NCBI GenBank assembly: GCA_039621445.1
Contig: CP154955.1
Span: 55,371,341 to 55,435,340 of the forward strand
DNA length: 64,000 nt
Reading direction: 5' to 3'
DNA from: Euglena gracilis
Taxonomy: Eukaryota; Euglenida; Euglenophyceae; Euglenales
Within the stretch, counting starts at the first letter, position 1. Each line of letters opens with the position of its first letter. Position numbers and translations under genes: made by a program. Under the pieces are notes generated by a model, which was given only the letters and a program-made list of their open reading frames with translations, ran no database searches and was not told the DNA's origin. Below are positions 53,505 through 64,000 of the stretch, piece after piece.

Positions 53505-54475
53505 GAGACTCAAATAACAAAATCCCTTCTGTGTTGGCAACATACTCGGGGGCTAAGTCGTTTTTGTGGCTCACTTTGGCATAGGCGGGGGGGGCTCCGC
53601 CCCCCCCCCCGCACCCCCCCCTCAAATAACAAAATCCCTTCTGTGTTGGCAACATATTCGGGGGCTAAGTCGTTTTTTGTGGCTCACTTTGGCATAGGCG
53701 GGGGGGGGGCTCCGCCCCCCGCACCCCCCCTCAAATAACAAAATCCCTTCTCTGTTGGCAACATATTCGGGGGCTAAGTCGTTTTTGTGGCTCACTTTGG
53801 CATAGGGGGGGGGGCTCCGCCCCCCCGCACCCCCCCCCCCTCAAATAACAAAATCCCTTCTGTGTGGCAACATATTCGGGGGCTAAGTCGTTTTTGTGGC
53901 TCACTTTGGCATAGGCGGGGGGGGGGCTCCGCCCCCCCGCACCCCCCCTTTTTTTTTTTTTTCTTTTTTTTTTTTCAAAAAAAAAAAAAAAAACAAAATC
54001 CCTTCTCTGTGTTGGCAACATACTCGGGGGCTAAGTCGTTTTTGTGGCTCACTTTGGCATAGGCGGGGGGGGCTCCGCCCCCCCCGCACCCCCCCCCCTC
54101 AAATAACAAAATCCCTTCTGTGTTGCAACATACTCGGGGGCTAAGTTTTTTTGTGGCTCACTTTGGCATAGGCGGGGGGGGCTCCGCCCCCCCCGCACCC
54201 CCCCCCTCAAATAACAAAATCCCTTCTCTGTTGGCAACATATTCGGGGGCTAAGTCGTTTTTGTGGCTCACTTTGGCATAGGCGGGGGGGGCTCCACCCC
54301 CCCCGCACCCCCCCCCCTCAAATAACAAAATCCCTTTTCTGTGTTGGCAACATACTCGGGGGCTAAGTCGTTTTTGTGGCTTACTTTGGCATAGGCGGGG
54401 GGGGGCTCCGCCCCCCCCGCACCCCCCCCCCCTCAAATAACAAAGTCCCTTCTATGTTGGCTATAGACTTGGAGG
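53505..54475 (-). repeat. ~110-bp tandem repeat in hAT-like copy 2
   Basis: About nine units, reverse complement of 33955-34450. The unit near 53948-53995 is replaced by T and A runs, which may be sequence error. Confidence 0.85.
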
Positions 54476-54830
54476 GATAAGACCCTTTTTTTGTGCAAAT
54501 TTTGACTTATATTGAAAATTCAATGGGGAGAGGTGTACTTTTGTCAAAAGTGGCCCAAAATGGACATTTTCCCCCAATTTTTTTGCATATTCACCCCCGA
54601 TTGGGGGGTTCTGGAGCCATTTGGGGGGGTTTTGACCGGCGTTGAGGTGATTTAGACAATTTTTTTTACCAGGGGGGGGGCTTAAAAGTCGGCGGTTTTG
54701 ACCCGTTAGTACATTAGAGTGGGTAGTCGGCCGACTACCCACTACCCCACCGCCGCCTTGCTACCGCCCAATTAGTCGGCCGACTAGTCGGTGGACCAAT
54801 TGGGTAGTCGGCCGACTAGTCGGCCGACTA

Positions 54831-55009
54831 CCACCCCCCCCCCCCATATTGTCCCCCCCCCCCATATTGTCCCTCGGCCCGGCCGACGAGGGGTTTTTTT
54901 GGCTCGGTCAATGAAATTTCCTTTGGTACCCCCATATTGTCCCCCCCCCCCATATTGTCCCGTCGGGCCTCCGGGGGAGAGGTCGGTGGGACAATATGGG
55001 GGGGGGGGG
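54831..55009. mobile_element. C-tipped MITE, ATATTGTCCC type, nested in hAT-like copy 2
   Basis: TA at 54829-54830 and 55010-55011. CCCCCCCATATTGTCCC mirrored by GGGACAATATGGGGGG. The hAT-like copy 1 lacks it at the same point (GACTACCCACTACC, near 34920), giving an empty site. Related in sequence to 14393-14560. Confidence 0.82.
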
Positions 55010-55593
55010 TACCCACTACCCCCCCCCAGTCTACCGTTTGGCACTGCCCCCTAGCCACGGTTTCTATTCTAATTCTAATTCTATTCTATTGCAAGGCTGT
55101 GTTCCTGGCAACATGGCTTTGGTCAAAATCTGTGTTTCTAAAAAAAATGCAGAGTCTGCGTTTTAGCCACAGTTCTTGAGATAGAGATTGTTCTTGTCAA
55201 AATGGAAGAAAAAATGCATTCCGAAAAAATGCAGAGTCTGCGTTTAAGACACAGTTCTTGATGTAGAGATTGTTTCTTTCAAAATGGAAGAAAAGCTGCA
55301 TTCCGAAAAAGGGAACAGAAGGTTGGGTCGATAACGTATTTCAGGCTGAAACCTAAAATGTCCCAAAACGGAACAAAAGGGCATTCAAAAAAAGGACACA
55401 GAAGGTCGGTCGATTTCCAAGACATCGGAAACCGTTTATGTCAGTCGATTTCCATTCAGGCGCCCGTTAGTGTCGGTCGATTTCCATTCAGGCGCCCGTT
55501 AGTGTCGGTCGATTTCCATTCAGGCGCCCGTTAATGGGCCAAAAACCACTTTTTTTTACCATATTTCCGTCCAGGCGGTTCGGTCGAATGAAT

Positions 55594-55786
55594 ATCAAGA
55601 CAGGCGTCGGGCCCAGACACAATAGGTTTTAGAAAAATCGACCGACACTAACAGATTCAGCAGGGGCGCCGGGCGGCTCGCTTCGCTCGCTCGCGCGCCC
55701 GGCGCCCCTGCTGAATCTGTTAGTGTCGGTCGATTTTTGTATAAAAACCTATTTTCTGGGCCCGACGCCTGTCTTGAAATTCTACT
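55594..55786. repeat. Giant dyad of the 1.2-kb unit (first example)
   Basis: Inner arms AATCGACCGACACTAACAG to GCAGGGGCGCCGGGCG, mirrored around a CTCGCTTCGCTCGCTCGC centre. Outer arms extend through AAGACAGGCGTCGGGCCCAG with a few differences. Repeated near 56890, 58120, 59310, 60720 and 61915. Confidence 0.85.
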
Positions 55787-58700
55787 GACATTAACGGATT
55801 TCAGCCTGAAATTGTTTGTGTCAGTCGATTTCCATTCAGGCGCCCGTTTATGTCAGTCGATTTCCATTCAGGCGCCCGTTTATGTCAGTCGATTTCCATT
55901 CAGGCGCCCGTTTATGTCGGTCGATTTCCATTCCATTGAAATCTGTTGCTGGTCAGATTGGGAATTTTTAGTGACTTTTTGGACATTTTGGATCTCCCTT
56001 TTTTGAAGACATTTTTGGTCCTATGGGGTTGTGCAGGCGTTATGGACCAGAAAAAAACCAAATTTTGTGGTCAGGTGATCACAGCTGGCTGAACTTTGGA
56101 TGGAACAGACGGAAGGACGGAGCTGAAGATTATCATTTTCTGGGACTTCAGAAAAAGCGTTCGGCAAATTTGCCCTGAACCAGTTGTTATCACTGGTCAT
56201 CTGAAAGAAAAGCTTTTGGGTGAGGAGTGATTTGGCCACGTTAAACCTATTTTCTGGGCTCGACGCCTGTATTGCAATTCTATTCTATTGCAAGGCTGTG
56301 TTCCTGGCAACATGGCTTTGGTCAAAATCTGTGTTTCTAAAAAAAATGCAGAGTCTGCGTTTTAGCCACAGTTCTTGAGATAGAGATTGTTCTTGTCAAA
56401 ATGGAAGAAAAAATGCATTCCGAAAAAATGCAGAGTCTGCGTTTAAGACACAGTTCTTGATGTAGAGATTGTTTCTTTCAAAATGGAAGAAAAGCTGCAT
56501 TCCGAAAAAGGGAACAAAAGGTTGGGTCGATAACGTATTTCAGGCTGAAACCTAAAATGTCCCAAAACGGAACAAAAGGGCATTCAAAAAAAGGACACAG
56601 AAGGTCGGTCGATTTCCAAGACATCGGAAACCGTTTATGTCAGTCGATTTCCATTCAGGCGCCCGTTAGTGTCGGTCGATTTCCATTCAGGCGCCCGTTA
56701 GTGTCGGTCGATTTCCATTCAGGCGCCCGTTAATGGGCCAAAACCACTTTTTTTTTCTCATATTTCCGTCCAGGCGGTTCGGTCGAATGAATATCAAGAC
56801 AGGCGTCGGGCCCAGACACAATAGGTTTTAGAAAAATCGACCGACACTAACAGATTCAGCAGGGGCGCCGGGCGGCTCGCTTCGCTCGCTCGCGCCCGGC
56901 GCCCCTGCTGAATCTGTTAGTGTCGGTCGATTTTTGTATAAAAACCTATTTTCTGGGCCCGACGCCTGTCTTGAAATTCTACTGACATTAACGGATTTCA
57001 GCCTGAAATTGTTTGTGTCAGTCGATTTCCATTCAGGCGCCCGTTTATGTCAGTCGATTTCCATTCAGGCGCCCGTTTATGTCAGTCGATTTCCATTCAG
57101 GCGCCCGTTTATGTCGGTCGATTTCCATTCCATTGAAATCTGTTGCTGGTCAGATTGGGAATTTTTAGTGACTTTTTGGACATTTTGGATCTCCCTTTTT
57201 TGAAGACATTTTTGGTCCTATGGGGTTGTGGAGGCGTTATGGACCAGAAAAAAAACCAAATTTTGTGGTCAGGTGATCACAGCTGGCTGAACTTTGGATG
57301 GAACAGACGGAAGGACGGAGCTGAAGATTATCATTTTCTGGGACTTCAGAAAAAGCGTTCGGCAAAATTGCACTGAACCGGTTGTTATAAATGGTAATAT
57401 GAAAGAAAAGCGTGTGGGTGAGGAGTGATTTGTGGACACGTTAAACCTATTTTCTGGGCTCGACGCCTGTATTGCAATTCTATTCTATTGCAAGGCTGTG
57501 TTCCTGGCAACATGGCTTTGGTCAAAATCTGTGTTTCTAAAAAAAATGCAGAGTCTGCGTTTTAGGCACAGTTCTTGAGATAGAGATTGTTCTTGTCAAA
57601 ATGGAAGAAAAAATGCATTCCGAAAAAATGCAGAGTCTGCGTTTAAGACACAGTTCTTGATGTAGAGATTGTTTCTTTCAAAATGGAAGAAAAGCTGCAT
57701 TCCGAAAAAGGGAACAAAAGGTTGGGTCGATAACGTATTTCAGGCTGAAACCTAAAATGTCCCAAAACGGAACAAAAGGGCATTCAAAAAAAGGACACAG
57801 AAGGTCGGTCGATTTCCAAGACATCGGAAACCGTTTATGTCAGTCGATTTCCATTCAGGCGCCCGTTAGTGTCGGTCGATTTCCATTCAGGCGCCCGTTA
57901 GTGTCGGTCGATTTCCATTCAGGCGCCCGTTAGTGTCGGTCGATTTCCATTCAGGCGCCCGTTAATGGGCCAAAAACCACTTTTTTTACCATATTTCCGT
58001 CCAGGCGGTTCGGTCGAATGAATATCAAGACAGGCGTCGGGCCCAGACACAATAGGTTTTAGAAAAATCGACCGACACTAACAGATTCAGCAGGGGCGCC
58101 GGGCGGCTCGCTTCGCTCGCTCGCGCCCGGCGCCCCTGCTGAATCTGTTAGTGTCGGTCGATTTTTGTATAAAAACCTATTTTCTGGGCCCGACGCCTGT
58201 CTTGAAATTCTACTGACATTAACGGATTTCAGCCTGAAATTGTTTGTGTCAGTCGATTTCCATTCAGGCGCCCGTTTATGTCAGTCGATTTCCATTCAGG
58301 CGCCCGTTTATGTCAGTCGATTTCCATTCAGGCGCCCGTTTATGTCGGTCGATTTCCATTCCATTGAAATCTGTTGCTGGTCAGATTGGGAATTTTTAGT
58401 GACTTTTTGGACATTTTGGATCTCCCTTTTTTGAAGACATTTTTGGTCCTATGGGGTTGTGGAGGCGTTATGGACCAGAAAAAAACCAAATTTTGTGGTC
58501 AGGTGATCACAGCTGGCTGAACTTTGGATGGAACAGACGGAAGGACGGAGCTGAAGATTATCATTTTCTGGGACTTCAGAAAAAGCGTTCGGCAAATTTG
58601 CCCTGAACCAGTTGTTATCACTGGTCATCTGAAAGAAAAGCTTTTGGGTGAGGAGTGATTTGGCCACGTTAAACCTATTTTCTGGGCTCGACGCCTGTAT

Positions 58701-59424
58701 TGCAATTCTATTCTATTGCAAGGCTGTGTTCCTGGCAACATGGCTTTGGTCAAAATCTGTGTTTCTAAAAAAATGCAGAGTCTGCGTTTTAGGCACAGTT
58801 CTTGAGATAGAGATTGTTCTTGTCAAAATGGAAGAAAAAATGCATTCCGAAAAAATGCAGAGTCTGCGTTTAAGACACAGTTCTTGATGTAGAGATTGTT
58901 TCTTTCAAAATGGAAGAAAAGCTGCATTCCGAAAAAGGGAACAAAAGGTTGGGTCGATAACGTATTTCAGGCTGAAACCTAAAATGTCCCAAAACGGAAC
59001 AAAAGGGCATTCAAAAAAAGGGCACACATGGACGGTCGATTTCCAAGACATCGGAAACCGTTTATGTCAGTCGATTTCCATTCAGGCGCCCGTTAGTGTC
59101 GGTCGATTTCCATTCAGGCGCCCGTTAGTGTCGGTCGATTTCCATTCAGGCGCCCGTTAATGGGCCAAAAACCACTTTTTTGACCATATTTCCGTCCAGG
59201 CGGTTCGGTCGAATGAATATCAAGACAGGCGTCGGGCCCAGACAAAATAGGTTTTAGAAAAATCGACCGACACTAACAGATTCAGCAGGGGCGCCGGGCG
59301 GCTCGCTTCGCTCGCTCGCGCCCGGCGCCCCTGCTGAATCTGTTAGTGTCGGTCGATTTTTGTATAAAAACCTATTTTCTGGGCCCGACGCCTGTATTGA
59401 AATTCTACTAACATTAACGGACTT

Positions 59425-59830
59425 CAGCCTGAAAGGCGGCTCGCTTCGCTCGTGCGCCCCGGGGCGCCCATGCGGACCCTGCTTGAATTGTTACATTAAC
59501 GTCGGTCGATTTTTTGTATAAAAACCTAGTTTCTGGGCTCCGACGATTTCCATTCAGAATGCGCCGAAATTCTACGGACATTAACGGATCAGTTCAGCCT
59601 GAAATCCATTCAGGGCGCCCGTTGTGTCAGTGATTTCCATTTCAGGCGCCGTTCATGTCAGTCGATTTCCATTTCAGGCGCCGTTTATTATGTCAGTCGA
59701 TCGTGTCCATTGCAGGAGACGTCCATTCCATTGAAATGTCGGTTTGCTGTCAGATTGGGAATGAAATCTGTGGATGGTCAGATTGGGAATTTTTAGGACA
59801 TTTTGATGGATCTCCCTGGATTTTTTTTTG
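59425..59830. other. Degraded segment in the 1.2-kb array
   Basis: The expected subrepeat block is scrambled: partial CATTTCAGGCGCCGTT copies, a duplicated CTCGCTTCGCTCG and small indels, making this unit ~190 bp longer. Either rearranged or poorly resolved sequence. Confidence 0.6.
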
Positions 59831-62403
59831 AAGGACATTTTTGGTCCTATGGGGTTGTGCAGGCGTTATGGACCAGAAAAAAACCAAATTTTGTGGTCAG
59901 GTGATCACAGCTGGCTGAACTTTGGATGGAACAGACGGAAGGACGGAGCTGAAGATTATCATTTTCTGGGACTTCAGAAAAAGCGTTCGGCAAATTTGCC
60001 CTGAACCAGTTGTTATCACTGGTCATCTGAAAGAAAAGCTTTTGGGTGAGGAGTGATTTGGCCACGTTAAACCTATTTTCTGGGCTCGACGCCTGTATTG
60101 CAATTCTATTCTATTGCAAGGCTGTGTTCCTGGCAACATGGCTTTGGTCAAAATCTGTGTTTCTAAAAAAAATGCAGAGTCTGCGTTTTAGCCACAGTTC
60201 TTGAGATAGAGATTGTTCTTGTCAAAATGGAAGAAAAAATGCATTCCGAAAAAATGCAGAGTCTGCGTTTAAGACACAGTTCTTGATGTAGAGATTGTTT
60301 CTTTCAAAATGGAAGAAAAGCTGCATTCCGAAAAAGGGAACAAAAGGTTGGGTCGATAACGTATTTCAGGCTGAAACCTAAAATGTCCCAAAACGGAACA
60401 AAAGGGCATTCAAAAAAAGGACACAGAAGGTCGGTCGATTTCCAAGACATCGGAAACCGTTTATGTCAGTCGATTTCCATTCAGGCGCCCGTTAGTGTCG
60501 GTCGATTTCCATTCAGGCGCCCGTTAGTGTCGGTCGATTTCCATTCAGGCGCCCGTTAATGGGCCAAAAACCACTTTTTTTTACCATATTTCCGTCCAGG
60601 CGGTTCGGTCGAATGAATATCAAGACAGGCGTCGGGCCCAGACACAATAGGTTTTAGAAAAATCGACCGACACTAACAGATTCAGCAGGGGCGCCGGGCG
60701 GCTCGCTTCGCTCGCTCGCGCCCGGCGCCCCTGCTGAATCTGTTAGTGTCGGTCGATTTTTGTATAAAAACCTATTTTCTGGGCCCGACGCCTGTCTTGA
60801 AATTCTACTGACATTAACGGATTTCAGCCTGAAATTGTTTGTGTCAGTCGATTTCCATTCAGGCGCCCGTTTATGTCAGTCGATTTCCATTCAGGCGCCC
60901 GTTTATGTCAGTCGATTTCCATTCAGGCGCCCGTTTATGTCGGTCGATTTCCATTCCATTGAAATCTGTTGCTGGTCAGATTGGGAATTTTTAGTGACTT
61001 TTTGGACATTTTGGATCTCCCTTTTTTGAAGACATTTTTGGTCCTATGGGGTTGTGCAGGCGTTATGGACCAGAAAAAAACCAAATTTTGTGGTCAGGTG
61101 ATCACAGCTGGCTGAACTTTGGATGGAACAGACGGAAGGACGGAGCTGAAGATTATCATTTTCTGGGACTTCAGAAAAAGCGTTCGGCAAATTTGCCCTG
61201 AACCAGTTGTTATCACTGGTCATCTGAAAGAAAAGCTTTTGGGTGAGGAGTGATTTGGCCACGTTAAACCTATTTTCTGGGCTCGACGCCTGTATTGCAA
61301 TTCTATTCTATTGCAAGGCTGTGTTCCTGGCAACATGGCTTTGGTCAAAATCTGTGTTTCTAAAAAAAATGCAGAGTCTGCGTTTTAGCCACAGTTCTTG
61401 AGATAGAGATTGTTCTTGTCAAAATGGAAGAAAAAATGCATTCCGAAAAAATGCAGAGTCTGCGTTTAAGACACAGTTCTTGATGTAGAGATTGTTTCTT
61501 TCAAAATGGAAGAAAAGCTGCATTCCGAAAAAGGGAACAAAAGGTTGGGTCGATAACGTATTTCAGGCTGAAACCTAAAATGTCCCAAAACGGAACAAAA
61601 GGGCATTCAAAAAAAGGACACAGAAGGTCGGTCGATTTCCAAGACATCGGAAACCGTTTATGTCAGTCGATTTCCATTCAGGCGCCCGTTAGTGTCGGTC
61701 GATTTCCATTCAGGCGCCCGTTAGTGTCGGTCGATTTCCATTCAGGCGCCCGTTAATGGGCCAAAAACCACTTTTTTTTACCATATTTCCGTCCAGGCGG
61801 TTCGGTCGAATGAATATCAAGACAGGCGTCGGGCCCAGACACAATAGGTTTTAGAAAAATCGACCGACACTAACAGATTCAGCAGGGGCGCCGGGCGGCT
61901 CGCTTCGCTCGCTCGCGCCCGGCGCCCCTGCTGAATCTGTTAGTGTCGGTCGATTTTTGTATAAAAACCTATTTTCTGGGCCCGACGCCTGTCTTGAAAT
62001 TCTACTGACATTAACGGATTTCAGCCTGAAATTGTTTGTGTCAGTCGATTTCCATTCAGGCGCCCGTTTATGTCAGTCGATTTCCATTCAGGCGCCCGTT
62101 TATGTCAGTCGATTTCCATTCAGGCGCCCGTTTATGTCGGTCGATTTCCATTCCATTGAAATCTGTTGCTGGTCAGATTGGGAATTTTTAGTGACTTTTT
62201 GGACATTTTGGATCTCCCTTTTTTGAAGACATTTTTGGTCCTATGGGGTTGTGGAGGCGTTATGGACCAGAAAAAAACCAAATTTTGTGGTCAGGTGATC
62301 ACAGCTGGCTGAACTTTGGATGGAACAGACGGAAGGACGGAGCTGAAGATTATCATTTTCTGGGACTTCAGAAAAAGCATTCGGCAAATTTGCCCTGAAC
62401 CAG

Positions 62404-63592
62404 GGCGGCTCGCTTCGCTCGCTCGCGCCCGGCGCCCCTGCTGAATCTGTTAGTGTCGGTCGATTTTTGTATAAAAACCTATTTTCTGGGCCCGACGCTT
62501 GTCTTGATATTCATTCGACCGAACCGCCTGGACGGAAATATGGTCAAAAAAGTGGTTTTTGGCCCATTAACGGGCGCCTGAATGGAAATCGACCGACACT
62601 AACGGGCGCCTGAATAGAAATTGACCGACACTAACGGGCGCCTGAATGGAAATCGACCAACACTAACGGGCGCCTGAATGGAAATCGACTGACATAAACG
62701 GTTTCCGATGTCTTGGAAATCGACCGACCTTTTGTGTCCTTTTTTTGAATGCCCTTTTGTTCCGTTTCGGGACATTTTAGGTTTCAGCCTGAAATCCGTT
62801 AATGTCGACCCAACCTTTTGTTCCCTTTTTCGGAATGCAGTTTTTCTTCCATTTTGAAAGAAACAATCTCTACATCAAGAACTGTGTCTTAAACGCAGAC
62901 TCTGCATTTTTTCGGAATGCATTTTTTCTTCCATTTTGACAAGAACAATCTCTATCTCAAGAACTGTGGCTAAAACGCAGACTCTGCATTTTTTTTAGAA
63001 ACACAGATTTTGACCAAAGCCATGTTGCCAGGAACACAGCCTTGCAATAGAATAGAATTGCAATACAGGCGTCGAGCCCAGAAAATAGGTTTAACGTGGC
63101 CAAATCACTCCTCACCCAAAAGCTTTTCTTTCAGATGACCAGTGATAACAACTGGTTCAGGGCAAATTTGCCGAACGCTTTTTCTGAAGTCCCAGAAAAT
63201 GATAATCTTCAGCTCCGTCCTTCCGTCTGTTCCATCCAAAGTTCAGCCAGCTGTGATCACCTGACCACAAAATTTGGTTTTTTTCTGGTCCATAACGCCT
63301 GCACAACCCCATAGGACCAAAAATGTCTTCAAAAAAGGGAGATCCAAAATGTCCAAAAAGTCACTAAAAATTCCCAATCTGACCAGCAACAGATTTCAAT
63401 GGAATGGAAATCGACCGACATAAACGGGCGCCTGAATGGAAATCGACTGACATAAACGGGCGCCTGAATGGAAATCGACTGACATAAACGGGCGCCTGAA
63501 TGGAAATCGACTGACACAAACAATTTCAGGCTGAAATCCGTTAATGTCAGTAGAATTTCAAGACAGGCGTCGGGCCCAGAAAATAGGTTTTA
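62404..63592 (-). repeat. Inverted terminal unit of the 1.2-kb array
   Basis: After CCCTGAACCAG the text jumps to the dyad centre GGCGGCTCGCTTCGCTCG, then runs as reverse complement of a whole unit. Four subrepeats (62565-62700) are more diverged than elsewhere (for example GAATAGAAATTGACCGAC). Confidence 0.85.
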
Positions 63593-63722
63593 AAAACTGT
63601 GTCCCAGACGCCGGTTCGGGCGGGAAACCTGTGCCTGGGACGCCGGTTCGGGCTACCGCCCGAACCGGCGTCCCAGGCACAGGTTTCCAGCCCGAACCGG
63701 CGTCTGGGACACAGTTCTCGAT
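63593..63722 (+). mobile_element. Family C copy 2, right end
   Basis: Matches 31269-31400: AAAAACTGTGTCCCAGACGC, then CCGGTTCGGGCTACCGCCCG dyads, to ACACAGTTCTCGATAT. It closes the interrupted copy begun at 35470. Confidence 0.85.
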
Positions 63723-64000
63723 ATGGAAAACGTGTTCAGCAGGGGGGCCCCCGAAGGGCCCGAAGATCCTATGCAAGAAAGTGCCGGAGGCGAAGTTAGT
63801 GCCGGCCATAGGGGGTGGTTCGGGTCTCAAGGGGGGGGGGTCACGGGGATACCACATTTGCAGTAGCCAAATTAGGAATCACCAAACAGGTTTTTGGGGA
63901 AATTCCATAAATTAGGAATCCCCACAGCTGAATTTAGGATTTTGACACCAACTTAGGAATCACCATCCCCAAATTTGCAAAATTTATGCCGCAAAATTAG
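63723..64000. repeat. Right edge: family A-like scrap and TTAGGAATC repeats
   Basis: GGAAAACGTGTTCAGCAGGG resembles family A termini. From 63870, imperfect AAATTAGGAATCACC units continue to the window end. No gene seen. Confidence 0.5.

Larger units (their letters stand above)
53001..55046 (-). mobile_element. Nonautonomous hAT-like element, copy 2 (8-bp TSD)
   Basis: The TSD CCCCCTAG is at 52993-53000 and 55047-55054. The ends are the exact reverse complement of copy 1: GGCGCAAGGCGGTAGACTGG at the left, CCAGTCTACCGTTTGGCACT-G at the right. Longer than copy 1 because it has about nine ~110-bp tandem units and a nested MITE (54831-55009). The empty host site is AGCCCCCTAGCCACGG at about 31250. 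Confidence 0.87.
55065..63592. repeat. ~1.2-kb-unit tandem array ending in an inverted unit
   Basis: Units start near TTCTATTCTATTGCAAGGCT at 55079, 56277, 57478, 58705, 60103 and 61300 (1197-1230 bp apart, one 1398). Each has a large dyad and, on both sides, 32-bp subrepeats CGATTTCCATTCAGGCGCCC. From about 62480 the sequence is the reverse complement of the unit. Inserted in family C copy 2 between CCACGGTTTC and AAAAACTGTGTCCC, contiguous at about 31260-31285. The 72- and 89-codon frames repeated in every unit show no coding signature. Confidence 0.92.

Noticed and set aside
55737-62226. Repeated 89-codon plus-strand and 72-codon minus-strand frames in every 1.2-kb unit
   Set aside because: Identical because the units are near identical. 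They overlap dyads and subrepeats, lack recognisable domains and are lost in the diverged unit near 59.4 kb.

Overview
This is nuclear DNA of a eukaryote with a large, repeat-packed genome. Only two features are functional genes I can support: a complete, split gene for the catalytic subunit of protein kinase CK2 (minus strand, 10 exons, 5852-24187, 350 residues) and a tRNA-Gln(UUG) 184 bases downstream of it on the same strand (5597-5668). Seven of the nine CK2 introns are GT-AG. Intron 9 has no GT-AG border that keeps the frame, but its two ends are complementary (CAGGCA near the 5' end, TGCCTG near the 3' end), and splicing there restores the family motif DHQER. Intron 4 is similar. A mix of conventional introns and fold-back 'nonconventional' introns is known from euglenid nuclear genes. 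An AG acceptor with a T-rich lead lies 6 bases upstream of the ATG, which would suit spliced-leader trans-splicing. I therefore infer a euglenid (Euglena-like) alga or relative; this is an inference, not a proof.

Layout. 1-5590: no gene recognised; G/C homopolymers, GCGCAAAAA-type simple repeats and short dispersed motifs. 5597-24187: tRNA-Gln and the CK2 alpha gene, whose 11.4-kb intron 3 is filled with transposon remnants. 24200-33200: no supported gene; TIR elements with PHD-finger pseudogenes (family A), an inverted partner of an intron-3 element (family D), and palindrome-bounded family C. 33500-55050: two inverted copies of a palindrome-rich hAT-like element (8-bp target duplications) on either side of a 16.5-kb element that carries a higher-order satellite array. 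55065-63592: an array of ~1.2-kb units, each built around a ~100-nt-arm dyad, ending in an inverted unit. 63593-64000: end of a family C copy and a TTAGGAAT-rich repeat.

The most striking structure: the ~16-kb satellite (34-bp and 44-bp monomers in ~827-bp higher-order units) lies inside one element (35858-52414) that has terminal inverted repeats and a 9-bp target duplication (ATCTGGCTG). The uninterrupted host sequence is present at 30455-31400. The same host copy also took a C-tipped TA-duplicating MITE, the hAT-like element and the 1.2-kb-unit array, so ~0.9 kb of host repeat now spans ~28 kb. Long open frames in the satellites arise from stop-poor repeats and are not genes. Two stretches in the satellite and one in the 1.2-kb array look like damaged consensus sequence.
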